A DNA stretch of 64,000 nucleotides, taken from positions 1 to 64,000 of the forward strand of contig JAIRPL010000037.1 of assembly GCA_031256995.1 (NCBI GenBank), given 5' to 3'. This document shows positions 9,701 through 17,183 of the stretch, in pieces; position 1 is the first letter of the stretch, and every line of letters begins with the position of its first letter. This stretch comes from Puniceicoccales bacterium (GTDB lineage: Bacteria > Verrucomicrobiota > Verrucomicrobiia > Opitutales > UBA953). Below the pieces are notes generated by a model, which made no database searches, was not told the origin of the DNA, and was given only the letters and a program-made list of their open reading frames with translations. The translations under genes and the position numbers were made by a program.

Positions 9701-10252
9701 GCCGTGGATTACTGCCGCTGGCTTTCCCGGTCCACAGGCGTGCCCGGGATCGGCCTCCCGACCGAGGCCCAGTGGGAGCATGCCGCCCGGGCCGGCACCA
9801 CGTCCCACTTCTTTTTTGGCGCGCGCCATGCCGATTTCTCCCCCTATGCCAACCTGGCCGACGCCGGCCTGCGCCGCACCAACCGCGGTTTTCCGGGCGG
9901 CTCGAAGCTTGCCATCCGCCAGAACTTCCCGGCCGGGTATGCCTTTCCGCTTCGCGACAACCGCTATGAGGACAAGTGGTTCACCGTGGATTACGTGAAA
10001 CAATACGCCCCCAACCCCTGGGGGCTTTACGACATGATCGGCAATGTCGCCGAGTGGACGCGCTCGGCCTACGTCCCGTACCCGTATCGCGACGATGACG
10101 GGCGCAATGCCCCCGGGCAGGACAGGCCGCGTGTTGTCCGTGGCGGCGCGCATGACACGCGCCCCGCGGCCACAGGATCGTCCGTGCGCATTCCGTTCCT
10201 GCCCTACCAGCGCCCCCACAATGTCGGTTTCCGCCCCGTCATAGAGGAATGA
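6758..10252 (+). CDS. secreted dihaem-c protein (hydrazine-synthase-alpha-like) fused to FGE-fold domain
   Basis: A 1164-residue exported protein. Residues 1-36 form a signal peptide; the first ATG is used, but M6 at 6773 is an equal alternative. Residues about 110-560 look like a beta-propeller of the kind found in hydrazine-synthase alpha-related proteins (blocks such as SGWHPRPLPDGRVSYLRW). Two c-type haem motifs follow: C620-A-G-C623-H624 and C670-R-S-C673-H674. A Pro/Ala-rich linker (about 835-880) leads to a C-terminal FGE-sulfatase/SUMF1 domain (about 890-1164) with LPTEAQWEHAARAG, GLYDMIGNVAEWTRS and RVVRGGAH. The two cysteines that form the formylglycine enzyme's active site are absent (RGGAHDTRPAATGSSVR), so sulfatase activation is unlikely. 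A periplasmic redox or sensing role is inferred. Such fusions occur in Planctomycetes and Verrucomicrobia; the true reaction is unknown. Confidence 0.85.
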   Translation: MRIHPMSSRVSRVAGMCFASAVLAVAAVFVSTPAPGAAGYDNGSVPVNTTASARRLINDLLATHGEAGYPRGREFLARLEVLEKAPVPDDSALGTLIREAALANPALDFDKILFVRRSVRSGTGFMILNSHCEDDIRRGGWDNELMLLSDLRAPSPKLASVYRPPNGGIIRDLDLHFDAGRLLFAATNANSAGDWAVFEKSLGDPALPARRLTPGDQPGIQWFDPCYLPEEGAVLAFSTAGVQGVPCENGREKSASLYRIDGVGTGGPASPRTDYRVRQLTFEQDSGWHPRPLPDGRVSYLRWQYTDSPHYFDRILFTMLPDGRQQKALWGSGAYFPTAFKQARPVPGHPSLILGVAASHHGVAESGRLLLVDPNRGTHYPFRHTPGSKEWGPEGGELEIPAHTYPADVTGCVQEIPGWGRDVVGNVKDEQGGGQRYTFAFPYPLNEKYHLVSMRERGKDAFSLYLVDCFDNFVKILELPGEHCFEPVPVIPRKRPPVIPDMIAPRVAPGETPPPGAMLVSNVYEGRGLPGIPRGVAKSLRVIAYHFAYWKRGGHLSVGEHSAWDVKRVLGTVPIEEDGSAFFEIPSNTPVALQVLDADGAAIQLMQSWTIAMPGETVSCAGCHENSNVAMPPRRTIAAMRPPRPLTPFHGPPRPFGFQTEIQPILDRNCRSCHHSEAARALRLPDFTPPPAGKGLVLWRNNPSYLALNPYVYRPGPEAFIETNVPMEFHAGNSELIQRLRRGHHGVEKRLTRADWERLYAWVDLNAPHQGGWGAPDFEKLRLRLQKAYQGSPSNPEADIRAGWEALREKPAPLAKKMPVEKIRRLLSKAHLADLKAFPPAPAAAKKGAPPAPVPPPAPVPPGAAAPKAPAAFVEPASPDAPGALRVLRLPDGSSLRFRRVPAGVTVIGNDDGFPDERPAARVRIAKGYWLAETEITNAQYALFDPDHDTGYNVETGKDHVTPGHIANHPDQPVARVSWHRAVDYCRWLSRSTGVPGIGLPTEAQWEHAARAGTTSHFFFGARHADFSPYANLADAGLRRTNRGFPGGSKLAIRQNFPAGYAFPLRDNRYEDKWFTVDYVKQYAPNPWGLYDMIGNVAEWTRSAYVPYPYRDDDGRNAPGQDRPRVVRGGAHDTRPAATGSSVRIPFLPYQRPHNVGFRPVIEE

Positions 10253-10660
10253 CGGCGGGGCGGGCGGGGCCTGGCCCGCGCCCTCCATCAGGGTGCGCGC
10301 GCGGGCCGGGGCCTCGTGTTTTTGCTTGCGCGTGCCCGCCTTTTGGGAAGGGTTCGCCCCCTTGATGAACACGTTGAGATTCCGCCCGTCCAGGCTTCGT
10401 CGCCGGCTCCCCTTCGGGGGGTGACTTTTTGTGCCGGCCCGCCGCGCGCTGGCTGTTCATGCGCGGTGTCCTGTGAAAAACAGTCCTCCGCGTCCGCCGT
10501 TTGCGCGGCGCCCCCGCCCGGGCCGGTTTTCGGGTGGCTTTGCCGCCGGGCGTCCCGGCCGGTTTGGGGCGCGGAATGCGCGCGGCGCGGCGGAGGCCGG
10601 GGAAAGCATGCCGCGCATGCCCCGAAGACAACCATCCCACCTCCAAACACATCCTTTTTC
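10253..10660. other. intergenic leader region before leuA
   Basis: No gene is recognised in these 408 bases. The leuA frame stays open upstream to about 10316, but that part (Ala/Arg/Pro-rich) does not resemble any LeuA N-terminus. A GC-rich hairpin at 10407-10421 is annotated separately. The long leader leaves room for attenuation of leuA, but I see no leucine-rich leader peptide or T-box. Confidence 0.5.
10407..10430 (+). terminator. possible terminator or attenuator hairpin
   Basis: CCCC and GGGG arms pair around a TTCG tetraloop (10409-10420), followed by GTGACTTTTT. The stem is short and the T-run starts five bases later, so it is only a weak intrinsic-terminator candidate. It would either end the upstream haem-protein transcript or act in the leuA leader. 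Confidence 0.3.
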
Positions 10661-12349
10661 ATGCAGCACGCACCCATCACAAAATACCACCCGCAGGCCG
10701 GGATCGAGCTGGCCGGGCGGCGCTGGCCCTCGCGCACGATCACCCTCGCGCCCGCTTGGTGCAGTGTGGACCTGCGGGACGGCAACCAGGCGCTCGCCAT
10801 CCCGATGAATGTCCCCGAGAAAATCGAGATGTTCAACCTGCTCGTCCGCGTGGGCTTCAAGGAGATCGAGATCGGCTTTCCCTCCGCCAGCGACACCGAG
10901 TTCGCCTTCTGCCGCGAGCTTGTCGCGAGGCGCCTCGTGCCGGACGACGTCACCGTGCAGGTGCTTGTGCAATGCCGCGAGCACCTCATCCGCCGCACTT
11001 TTGACGCCCTTGAGGGGTTTCCGCGCGCCATTGTGCACATCTACAACTCCACCTCCCCGCTCCAGCGGCGCGTCACGTTTGGCGGCGCGACACGGGCGGG
11101 GATCAAGCAGATCGCCGTCGAGGGCGCGCGCCTGGTGAAGGCGGCGGCGGGGCGTTTCCCGGGGCTTCGCCTCGAGTACTCCCCGGAAAGTTTCTCGGAC
11201 ACCGAGCCGGATTTCGCCCTCGAGGTCTGCGAGGCTGTGGGCGACGTGTGGCAGCCGACGCGCGAGGCTCCGATCATTTTCAATCTCCCGGAGACGGTCC
11301 AGTGGGCCATGCCCAACCACTATGCCGACCGCATCGAGTGGTTTGTCCGCCACCTTGCCAGCCCCGAGACCGCCATCGTCTCGCTGCACACGCACAACGA
11401 CCGGGGCACCGGCACGGCCGCCACCGAGCTTGGCCTTCTGGCCGGGGCGACCCGCGTGGAGGGCACCCTCTTCGGCAATGGCGAGCGCACGGGGAACCTG
11501 GACATCGTGAACCTCGCGCTGAACCTCTATTCCAACGGCGTGGACCCTGGGCTGGATTTTTCAGACCTTCCCTCCGTTCGCGCCATTTACGAGCGCTGCA
11601 CCCGGATGAGCGTCCATGAGCGCCACCCTTACGCGGGTGACCTGGTCTTCACCGCCTTTTCCGGCTCCCATCAGGACGCCATCAAGAAGGGCATGGACTT
11701 GCGCGCGGGCCTTCCCAAGGACGCCCCGTGGGCCGTCCCGTACCTGACCATCGACCCGCGCGACATCGGCACGGACTACGAGGCCGTCATCCGCATCAAT
11801 TCCCAAAGCGGCAAGGGCGGCGTCGCCTACATCCTCGCCCGCGACCACAGCCTCAACCTCCCCAAGGAGATGCACCCGCAGGTCGGCGCCACCATCAACT
11901 CCATCGCCGACGCCGCGCAGCGCGACCTCTCACCGGCGGAGATTTACGAGAATTTCCATAAAAACTATGTCAACCTCGACGCCCCCCTGGACGTCTCCCA
12001 CATCGAGCACAATATCGTCGGCGCCGACCCCGGGAGCGGCGCCGAGATCATCCATCTGCGCGCCGAGATGCGCATGGATGGCGGGACCGGGATCCTGGAG
12101 GGGGACGGCAACGGCCCGTTGAACGCCCTGGTCAACGCCCTGGAGAGGCGCGGACTGAAGGATTTCTCGCTTGTGAAATACGAGTCGCACTCCTTCGGCG
12201 CCACGTCCGCCGCCAGCGCCGCCGCCTATGTGTGCCTTCGACGCGCCCGCGACGGCGCCCTGTTCTGGGGGTGCGGCCTGCACACGAGCATTGAGACCGC
12301 AGGCATCCGCGCCCTCGTCAGCGCCTACAACCGCGCGGCGAGCCTTTGA
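10661..12349 (+). CDS. leuA: 2-isopropylmalate synthase (long, type 2)
   Basis: A 562-residue enzyme that condenses acetyl-CoA with 2-oxoisovalerate in the first step of leucine synthesis. The N-terminal TIM barrel has the family start WCSVDLRDGNQAL (about residues 31-43), metal-binding SLHTHNDRGTG and GNGERTGN; the C-terminal third carries the LeuA regulatory domain. The architecture matches the actinobacterial/fungal type rather than the short E. coli type. The start is the ATG at 10661 (MQHAPITKYHPQ); the preceding frame is open but lacks homology. It is transcribed toward lysA, with 98 bases between the two stops. No other leu gene is adjacent. Leucine feedback is expected from the family. 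Confidence 0.95.
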   Translation: MQHAPITKYHPQAGIELAGRRWPSRTITLAPAWCSVDLRDGNQALAIPMNVPEKIEMFNLLVRVGFKEIEIGFPSASDTEFAFCRELVARRLVPDDVTVQVLVQCREHLIRRTFDALEGFPRAIVHIYNSTSPLQRRVTFGGATRAGIKQIAVEGARLVKAAAGRFPGLRLEYSPESFSDTEPDFALEVCEAVGDVWQPTREAPIIFNLPETVQWAMPNHYADRIEWFVRHLASPETAIVSLHTHNDRGTGTAATELGLLAGATRVEGTLFGNGERTGNLDIVNLALNLYSNGVDPGLDFSDLPSVRAIYERCTRMSVHERHPYAGDLVFTAFSGSHQDAIKKGMDLRAGLPKDAPWAVPYLTIDPRDIGTDYEAVIRINSQSGKGGVAYILARDHSLNLPKEMHPQVGATINSIADAAQRDLSPAEIYENFHKNYVNLDAPLDVSHIEHNIVGADPGSGAEIIHLRAEMRMDGGTGILEGDGNGPLNALVNALERRGLKDFSLVKYESHSFGATSAASAAAYVCLRRARDGALFWGCGLHTSIETAGIRALVSAYNRAASL

Positions 12350-12387
12350 GGAAACGGGGGGGTGCGCGGCGCCCTCTCCCGCGCTTT

Positions 12388-12404
12388 TCCACGTCTTGCG
12401 TGGA
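12388..12404. terminator. possible bidirectional terminator hairpin
   Basis: A perfect 6-base inverted repeat (TCCACG and CGTGGA) with a 5-base loop lies between the convergent leuA and lysA stops. It has TTTT on its left side, which would serve the minus strand poorly, and no clear T-run on the right, so the call rests mainly on position. Confidence 0.3.
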
Positions 12405-12447
12405 GGCCTTCGCGCCCTCCGCCGCGCCTGTCATGCCGCCGCGCCTG

Positions 12448-13761
12448 TCATGCCAGCGGGATTTCGTTCTGGATCATCTGCTCCAGCGTCTGGCGGCGCC
12501 GGATGAGGCGCGGCGTGTTTCCGGGGTCGAGGAGTATCTCCGGGGCCTCGGGGAAGCTGTTGTAATTTTTCGCGCTCATGGCCGAGCAATAGGCGCCCGC
12601 GCCGCCGATGAGGCACAGGTCGCCCATCCTCACGGCGGGAAGGCGCACGGGGGCGAGCCTTTCCGGCTCCCCGGGGGCGCAGGAGATGAGGTCGCCCGAC
12701 TCGCAGCAGTGGCCGGCGAGGATGTAGTCATGCACGGCGGATCCGGGGGCGCGGCCGGCGTCCGCCGGGACGATCTCCGCCGGGTGCTGGGCGCCGTAAA
12801 GACCGGGGCGGAGAAGCTCCGTCATCCCCGTGTCGAGTTTCAGGAAACGGCGCCCGGCCTCCCCGGTGTCGGTGATGTCCTGCACGCGGGCGAGCAGCAC
12901 GCCGCAGTTGGCCGTCAGGAAGGTTCCGGGTTCGATCTCAAGGTGGAGTCTGCGGCCGGTGCGCGCGGCGAAATCCTCGAATGCGGCCTTCACGGGCGCG
13001 CCGGCGGCCTGCAAATCGGCGTCCTTCTCGCCGGGGACGCGGGCGACCTTGAATCCGCCGCCGAGGTTGAGCGTTCGCGCGTCCGGGAAGCGGTCCATCA
13101 GGGCGAGGTTGAGCGTGGAGACTTCCTGCCACACGGCGGGGTCGCTGCCGGAGCCGATGTGGGTGTGGACGCGCACGATGTTGAGCCGGTGGCGGCGCGC
13201 GGTTTCCAGGATCTCCGCGATGTGCTCGTGCCAGATGCCGAACGAGGCGTCCGGCCCGCCCACATTGGTCTTCCCCGTGCCCCCGGATCCGCGCCCGGGG
13301 TTGATCCGCACGCCGATGTTCCAGCCGGGAAGGGCCGTGCCGATGGCGTCCAGCTGCGCGAGCGAGCAGGCGTTGACGAGGACGCCCGCGCGGAGCAGCG
13401 GGGTGAGGTCGGCGGGAAGCTCCTGGGTGGAGAGGGAGATCTTTTGCGGGGCGATGCCGGCAAACATGGCCCGGCGGACCTCGTGCCCCGAGCTGGCGTC
13501 AAAGTGCAGGCCCTTGCGCTCGAAAAGGCGCAGCACGGTGGCGTTGGGCAGCGCCTTCATCGCGAAACGAACGGTCAGCCCGTGGGCGTTTGGAAAGGCG
13601 AGCGCCTCGGCCGCCCGGTCCTCAAGCGCCTGCTGCGAGTAGACGTAGGCGGGTGTTCCGTGGGCGGCGGCGATGCGCCGGGCGATGTCTTCCGGGACGG
13701 TGTTCGTGGGCCGGAACCTTCCGGCGTTTCCGGAAACAGGGACGGTGGTGGAGGCAGGCAT
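12448..13761 (-). CDS. lysA: diaminopimelate decarboxylase
   Basis: A 437-residue PLP enzyme of the alanine-racemase-fold decarboxylases that converts meso-diaminopimelate to lysine. The PLP lysine is K69 in RFAMKALPN; HTHIGSGSDP and the phosphate-binding LNLGGGFKVAR follow, and the active-site cysteine lies in AGHCCESGD. CESGD is typical of LysA rather than of ornithine or carboxynorspermidine decarboxylases. The start at 13761 (MPASTTVP) fits the family length; the open frame continues upstream into the divergent PLD gene without homology. A direct repeat of GCGCCTGTCATGCC spans the stop codon (about 12424-12454). No dap genes are adjacent. Confidence 0.93.
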   Translation of the reverse strand: MPASTTVPVSGNAGRFRPTNTVPEDIARRIAAAHGTPAYVYSQQALEDRAAEALAFPNAHGLTVRFAMKALPNATVLRLFERKGLHFDASSGHEVRRAMFAGIAPQKISLSTQELPADLTPLLRAGVLVNACSLAQLDAIGTALPGWNIGVRINPGRGSGGTGKTNVGGPDASFGIWHEHIAEILETARRHRLNIVRVHTHIGSGSDPAVWQEVSTLNLALMDRFPDARTLNLGGGFKVARVPGEKDADLQAAGAPVKAAFEDFAARTGRRLHLEIEPGTFLTANCGVLLARVQDITDTGEAGRRFLKLDTGMTELLRPGLYGAQHPAEIVPADAGRAPGSAVHDYILAGHCCESGDLISCAPGEPERLAPVRLPAVRMGDLCLIGGAGAYCSAMSAKNYNSFPEAPEILLDPGNTPRLIRRRQTLEQMIQNEIPLA

Positions 13762-13882
13762 ACTGGAAAGCGCGCGCAGGATTGCCCTGGCGCCGTTTCC
13801 CGCAAGGCGGAAGGGGATGCGGGAAAAAGGCGTGGGCGTGGAAAATTTGACAACCGCTTCACGCTGTGTTTTCCGGCGCGCC

Positions 13883-14521
13883 ATGCGGATTCGTATTTTC
13901 CTGATTTCGAGCTTATTTGCGCTCTTCCCGGCCTTTTCCCCCATGCCGGCCGCGCCGCGATCCGGGGAGGCCCCGGGCGCCTTGTCCGCTGGCGCCCCGG
14001 ACAGGGGGATTCCGGGTGCGGACGGGGTGGACGCCTTTGGGGGCGTGGAGCTGGTTGGCGTGGGATTCTCGCCCGGCGGAAGCGCGGAAAAATGGGTGCT
14101 CTCCGTCATAAATGGCGCGAAAAAGGAGCTGCGGGTCTCCGCCTACACTTTCACCTCCCGCCCCGTGGCCGCCGCGCTGCTCCGTGCGCGGCAACGCGGC
14201 GTGGATGTCGCCGTGCTGCTCCATGCGCCAGCGCCGAGAGAGACGCCGTTCATCATCCCCTTTTTGCGCGGCAACGGCATCCCGTTCCGCCTCGGCAATT
14301 GCAAGGGGCTTATGCACAACAAGTTCATCGTCGCCGATGGGGCCGTTGTCCAGACAGGCTCCTACAACTACACGCGCGCCGCCGCCTCGGTGAATGCCGA
14401 GAATGTCGTCGTGCTGCGCGGGGCGGCCTGCGCCAGGGTTTACCTGCGGGAATGGGCGCGTCTTTGGCGCGAGGCGCAGGCCACGGCGGGGACGCCGAAA
14501 CGCCGTGGCGTTTTTCCGTAA
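13883..14521 (+). CDS. secreted phospholipase-D-type nuclease/phosphodiesterase
   Basis: A 212-residue protein with a signal peptide (MRIRIFLISSLFALFPAF, cleavage near residue 23) and one PLD-like domain. The HKD motif is H145-N-K147 followed by D152 (MHNKFIVADG), then GSYNYT, as in the small Nuc-type bacterial endonucleases that work as dimers with one HKD each. It would cleave phosphodiester bonds (nucleic acid or phospholipid) in the periplasm or outside. The start is the ATG at 13883, which gives the signal peptide. It is divergent from lysA with about 120 bases between starts, and followed by the small Cys-rich gene 98 bases later. Confidence 0.85.
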   Translation: MRIRIFLISSLFALFPAFSPMPAAPRSGEAPGALSAGAPDRGIPGADGVDAFGGVELVGVGFSPGGSAEKWVLSVINGAKKELRVSAYTFTSRPVAAALLRARQRGVDVAVLLHAPAPRETPFIIPFLRGNGIPFRLGNCKGLMHNKFIVADGAVVQTGSYNYTRAAASVNAENVVVLRGAACARVYLREWARLWREAQATAGTPKRRGVFP

Positions 14522-14619
14522 ACAAACCTGCCGGGGGATGGCGCTCCAATTGTGTTCCGGGACACTTCTTTCCCGATCCGGACACACCAACCACCACAAC
14601 ATCCACCACGGAGCCACCC

Positions 14620-14841
14620 ATGAAAAAACGAACCTCAATCCTTTCCGGTCTTGCCGCGCTTTTTGCCGCGACCGCTTTTACGCCGCTTTTCGCCGCCGCT
14701 GACAAGGCCGCGCCGGATGCGTCCTCCTGCTGCAAGGCAAAATCCCACTGCGGCCCGGCGCCCGTTTCCCATTGCGCCACGGCGAAACCGCATTGCGGCC
14801 CCTCCGCCGCCGACAAGGCCGCGCCGGACGCGCTCTCCTGA
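14620..14841 (+). CDS. small secreted Cys-rich protein with internal repeat
   Basis: A 73-residue protein whose ATG is preceded by GGAG at a normal distance. It has a signal peptide (MKKRTSILSGLAALFAATAF), then a mature part of about 45 residues with five cysteines in CCKAKSHCGP and HCATAKPHCGP, framed by two copies of ADKAAPDA that are also near-identical at the DNA level. The signal peptide closely resembles that of the next gene, HtrA (MNKRTSMLAGLAAF), suggesting a duplicated leader. The His/Cys pattern could bind metal or form disulfides (inference). No family is recognised. Confidence 0.65.
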   Translation: MKKRTSILSGLAALFAATAFTPLFAAADKAAPDASSCCKAKSHCGPAPVSHCATAKPHCGPSAADKAAPDALS

Positions 14842-14901
14842 GTGATGTCGTGCCACTAACGTCTTTCCAGACTGCACATCCTGAATTACACACTCCACAA
14901 G

Positions 14902-16410
14902 ATGATCATGAACAAACGAACCTCAATGTTGGCGGGCCTTGCCGCCTTTTCAGCCGTGATTGCGCTCGCGCCGCTCTTTGCGGGACAGGAGAAGAAGGAC
15001 TCCGCCGCAAAAAAGCCCGCCGTCGAGTTCAATTTCGACTCCCGTCCCATCGACCGATCCAGCAAGGTTCGCGTCACAAGCTATGCGGACACGTTGGCCA
15101 GGATCACGCCGGCCGTCGTGAGCATCCGCACCGAGCAGACCGTCCAGGTCATCCAGCGCAACCCGTTCCGTTCCCCGCTCGACGACCTTTTTGACCTCTA
15201 TGGCATGGCCCCGCCACGCCGTCGCGGCCAGCCTGATGCCGCCCCGCGCACCGAGAAACGTCCGATGGGCCTTGGCTCGGGCACGATCATCCACGCCGAC
15301 GGCTACATCCTCACGAACCGCCACGTCATCAGCGACAACGAGGGCGACCCGGCCGAGGAAATCACCGTCGAGCTTGCCGATAAGCGCCAGTTCAAGGCCA
15401 AGGTGATCGGCTCCGACCCGAAGACCGACATCGCCATCATCAAGATAGAGGCCCCCAAGCTTCCCGTGGCGCAGGTGGCCGACAGCGGCGCCCTGCGCGT
15501 GGGGGACATTGTGTTCGCCGTTGGCAACCCGCTTGGCGTGGGCATGTCCGTCTCCCAAGGCATCGTCTCCGCCCTCGCCCGCGAGGTTGGCATTCTGCGC
15601 AGCGAGCAGGGGCTTGAGAGTTTCATCCAGACCGATGCATCCATCAACCCGGGCAACTCCGGCGGGCCGCTTGTCGATGCCGACGGGCGTGTCGTGGGCG
15701 TCAACACCGCCATCGCCTCCCCCACGCGCGCCAGTGTCGGCATCGGTTTCGCGGTGCCTTCCTCGCTCGCCCTGGACATCATCACGAGCCTCGTCAACCA
15801 GGGTGGCGTGGCCCGCGGATACTTTGGCGTGGAGACACAGTACGTGACCCCCGGAATCGCCGAGCGCCTTGGCTTGCCGACGCCCACGGGCGCGTTCGTC
15901 ACGGGCGTCGAGGAGAATTCCGCCGCCGACAAGGCGGGGATCCGGCCCGAGGACACGATCACGCAGATCAACGGCGAGAGCGTCGAAAATCCGTCCTCGC
16001 TGCGCTACTTAGTCTCCAAGCTCAAGCCCGGCGAGAAAGCCAGGGTGGAGGTCGTCCGCGATGGCAAAAAGAAGACGATCGAGATCACTGTCGGAAGCCA
16101 GAAGGCGGAAAGCGACTCCCTTGAGGCCCTGTTCCCCGGCTTTGAGTTTCGTTCGCTCAACAAGGAGTTGCGCACGCAATACAGCATCTCTCCGAGGATA
16201 AAGGAGGGCGTCGTCATCACCAAGAACGGCGAGGCGAATCCGCACACCCTTCTTGGGCGTTTCCTGCGCCCCGGCACGGTCATCGTGGCCGTCAACCGCA
16301 CGGGCGTCGCCACGCCGGAGGATCTTGCCAAGGCCATCCACAAGGGTTCTGAAAACATCCTGCGCATCTACGCGAACGGACGTTTCCATGCCCTCTCGGT
16401 GAAGCTCTGA
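14902..16410 (+). CDS. periplasmic serine protease of the HtrA/DegP family
   Basis: A 502-residue exported trypsin-fold protease and chaperone with two PDZ regions that degrades misfolded envelope proteins. The signal peptide covers residues 1-27. The catalytic triad is H141 (LTNRHVIS), D176 (KTDIAIIKIE) and S253 (GNSGGP). PDZ1 is at about residues 277-370 with GIRPEDTITQINGESV; the C-terminal stretch resembles a diverged second PDZ. ATGs at 14902 and 14908 are both possible; neither has a clear ribosome-binding site. The gene follows the small Cys-rich gene by 60 bases and may share its transcript. A strong terminator candidate follows at 16475-16523. HtrA beside a giant autotransporter fits the known role of DegP in outer-membrane protein quality control. 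Confidence 0.93.
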   Translation: MIMNKRTSMLAGLAAFSAVIALAPLFAGQEKKDSAAKKPAVEFNFDSRPIDRSSKVRVTSYADTLARITPAVVSIRTEQTVQVIQRNPFRSPLDDLFDLYGMAPPRRRGQPDAAPRTEKRPMGLGSGTIIHADGYILTNRHVISDNEGDPAEEITVELADKRQFKAKVIGSDPKTDIAIIKIEAPKLPVAQVADSGALRVGDIVFAVGNPLGVGMSVSQGIVSALAREVGILRSEQGLESFIQTDASINPGNSGGPLVDADGRVVGVNTAIASPTRASVGIGFAVPSSLALDIITSLVNQGGVARGYFGVETQYVTPGIAERLGLPTPTGAFVTGVEENSAADKAGIRPEDTITQINGESVENPSSLRYLVSKLKPGEKARVEVVRDGKKKTIEITVGSQKAESDSLEALFPGFEFRSLNKELRTQYSISPRIKEGVVITKNGEANPHTLLGRFLRPGTVIVAVNRTGVATPEDLAKAIHKGSENILRIYANGRFHALSVKL

Positions 16411-16474
16411 GGCCGGCCCGCGTCGCCAGGCCCGCGTTTCCAGCGCCGGCCTGGCCTCCTGCCGGGCGTTTTTC

Positions 16475-16523
16475 AAGGAACGGGGTGCGCGAAAAAAAGC
16501 GTGGCCCCGCTCCTTGTTTTTTT
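16475..16523 (+). terminator. intrinsic terminator after the HtrA gene
   Basis: The arms AAGGAACGGGG (16475-16485) and CCCCGCTCCTT (16505-16515) pair with one mismatch, extended inward by TGCGC/GCG around a GAAAAAAA loop. TTGTTTTTTT follows at once. This is the clearest intrinsic terminator in the window. A second, bulged hairpin followed by TTTTT lies just before it (about 16444-16473). Confidence 0.75.
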
Positions 16524-16696
16524 GTTTGAACACGCAAACTCCCTCCGTCCCGAAGCGAGTTTTGTTTTTGGGTGGAGATGGGACATTCTATGATGAAGCG
16601 AGCCGGCGACGAGCGGCGGTCAAAAAAAGGTGGGTGAGCCGGGAATGTTTCATTCGAAAATCATGGCAATGGCATTTCCATTTTAAGAGGGAATGG

Positions 16697-16732
16697 TTCG
16701 GTTTCCACTTCGATTTCCACTTCGGTTTCCAC
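16697..16732 (+). repeat. 12-base tandem repeat, three units
   Basis: Three head-to-tail units of TTCGRTTTCCAC (R is G, A, G). The units are otherwise identical, so this is a young microsatellite-type array. It lies in the low-GC region between htrA and the autotransporter gene. Confidence 0.8.
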
Positions 16733-17118
16733 TGTGATTCCGCCTTCTGTTTTCATCCTTTTTTCTTTGAGTGGAATTGACGGCGGCCGCGATCATCCAC
16801 GCGAATTCGTTTTGGAAAAGTTTTGGCGTTTCATGCGTTGTCTGAAAATGAACGCGAACGCACAACATCCTGAGAAATCACGCTTTACGTTGTTTTCTAA
16901 TTTTCATCCCTGCGTAAAATCGCGCGTCCAAATGACACATCTTGCGCGGATTTCCCTCCTTTGGAGAATTATCTATTCCAATCCGGAAAAGCAGAATAAA
17001 ACATGCGTCGAAAACGGAAGTGTCCTGGGGCGAATATTGGAAAAATCCGCTTGGCGACATCCGCGTCAAATTCCTGTGCGCAAATCCACTCCAAGCGTTG
17101 TGGATCGTCGAAATACAG

Positions 17119-17183
17119 ATTCCTCGCAACGTGGATCTTTCGCAACGTGGATTCCTCGCAACACCGGCCCCTCGCAACGCAGA
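17119..17183 (+). repeat. 16-base tandem repeat, four degenerate units
   Basis: Four units of 16-17 bases share the core TCGCAACG (ATTCCTCGCAACGTGG, ATCTTTCGCAACGTGG, then two more divergent units). It lies about 770 bases upstream of the autotransporter start. No function is assigned. Confidence 0.65.

Noticed and set aside
10316-10660. Upstream extension of leuA
   Set aside because: The frame is open but Ala/Arg/Pro-rich and contains a hairpin; LeuA homologues begin near the ATG at 10661.
12346-14619. Plus-strand open frame reading across lysA toward the Cys-rich gene
   Set aside because: It is antisense to lysA and out of frame with the PLD gene; only its last 73 codons, from 14620, behave like a real gene.
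16514-16780. Small ORF of 88 codons with a Phe/His-rich end
   Set aside because: The peptide follows a 12-base tandem repeat and overlaps the terminator T-run; no similarity or ribosome-binding site.
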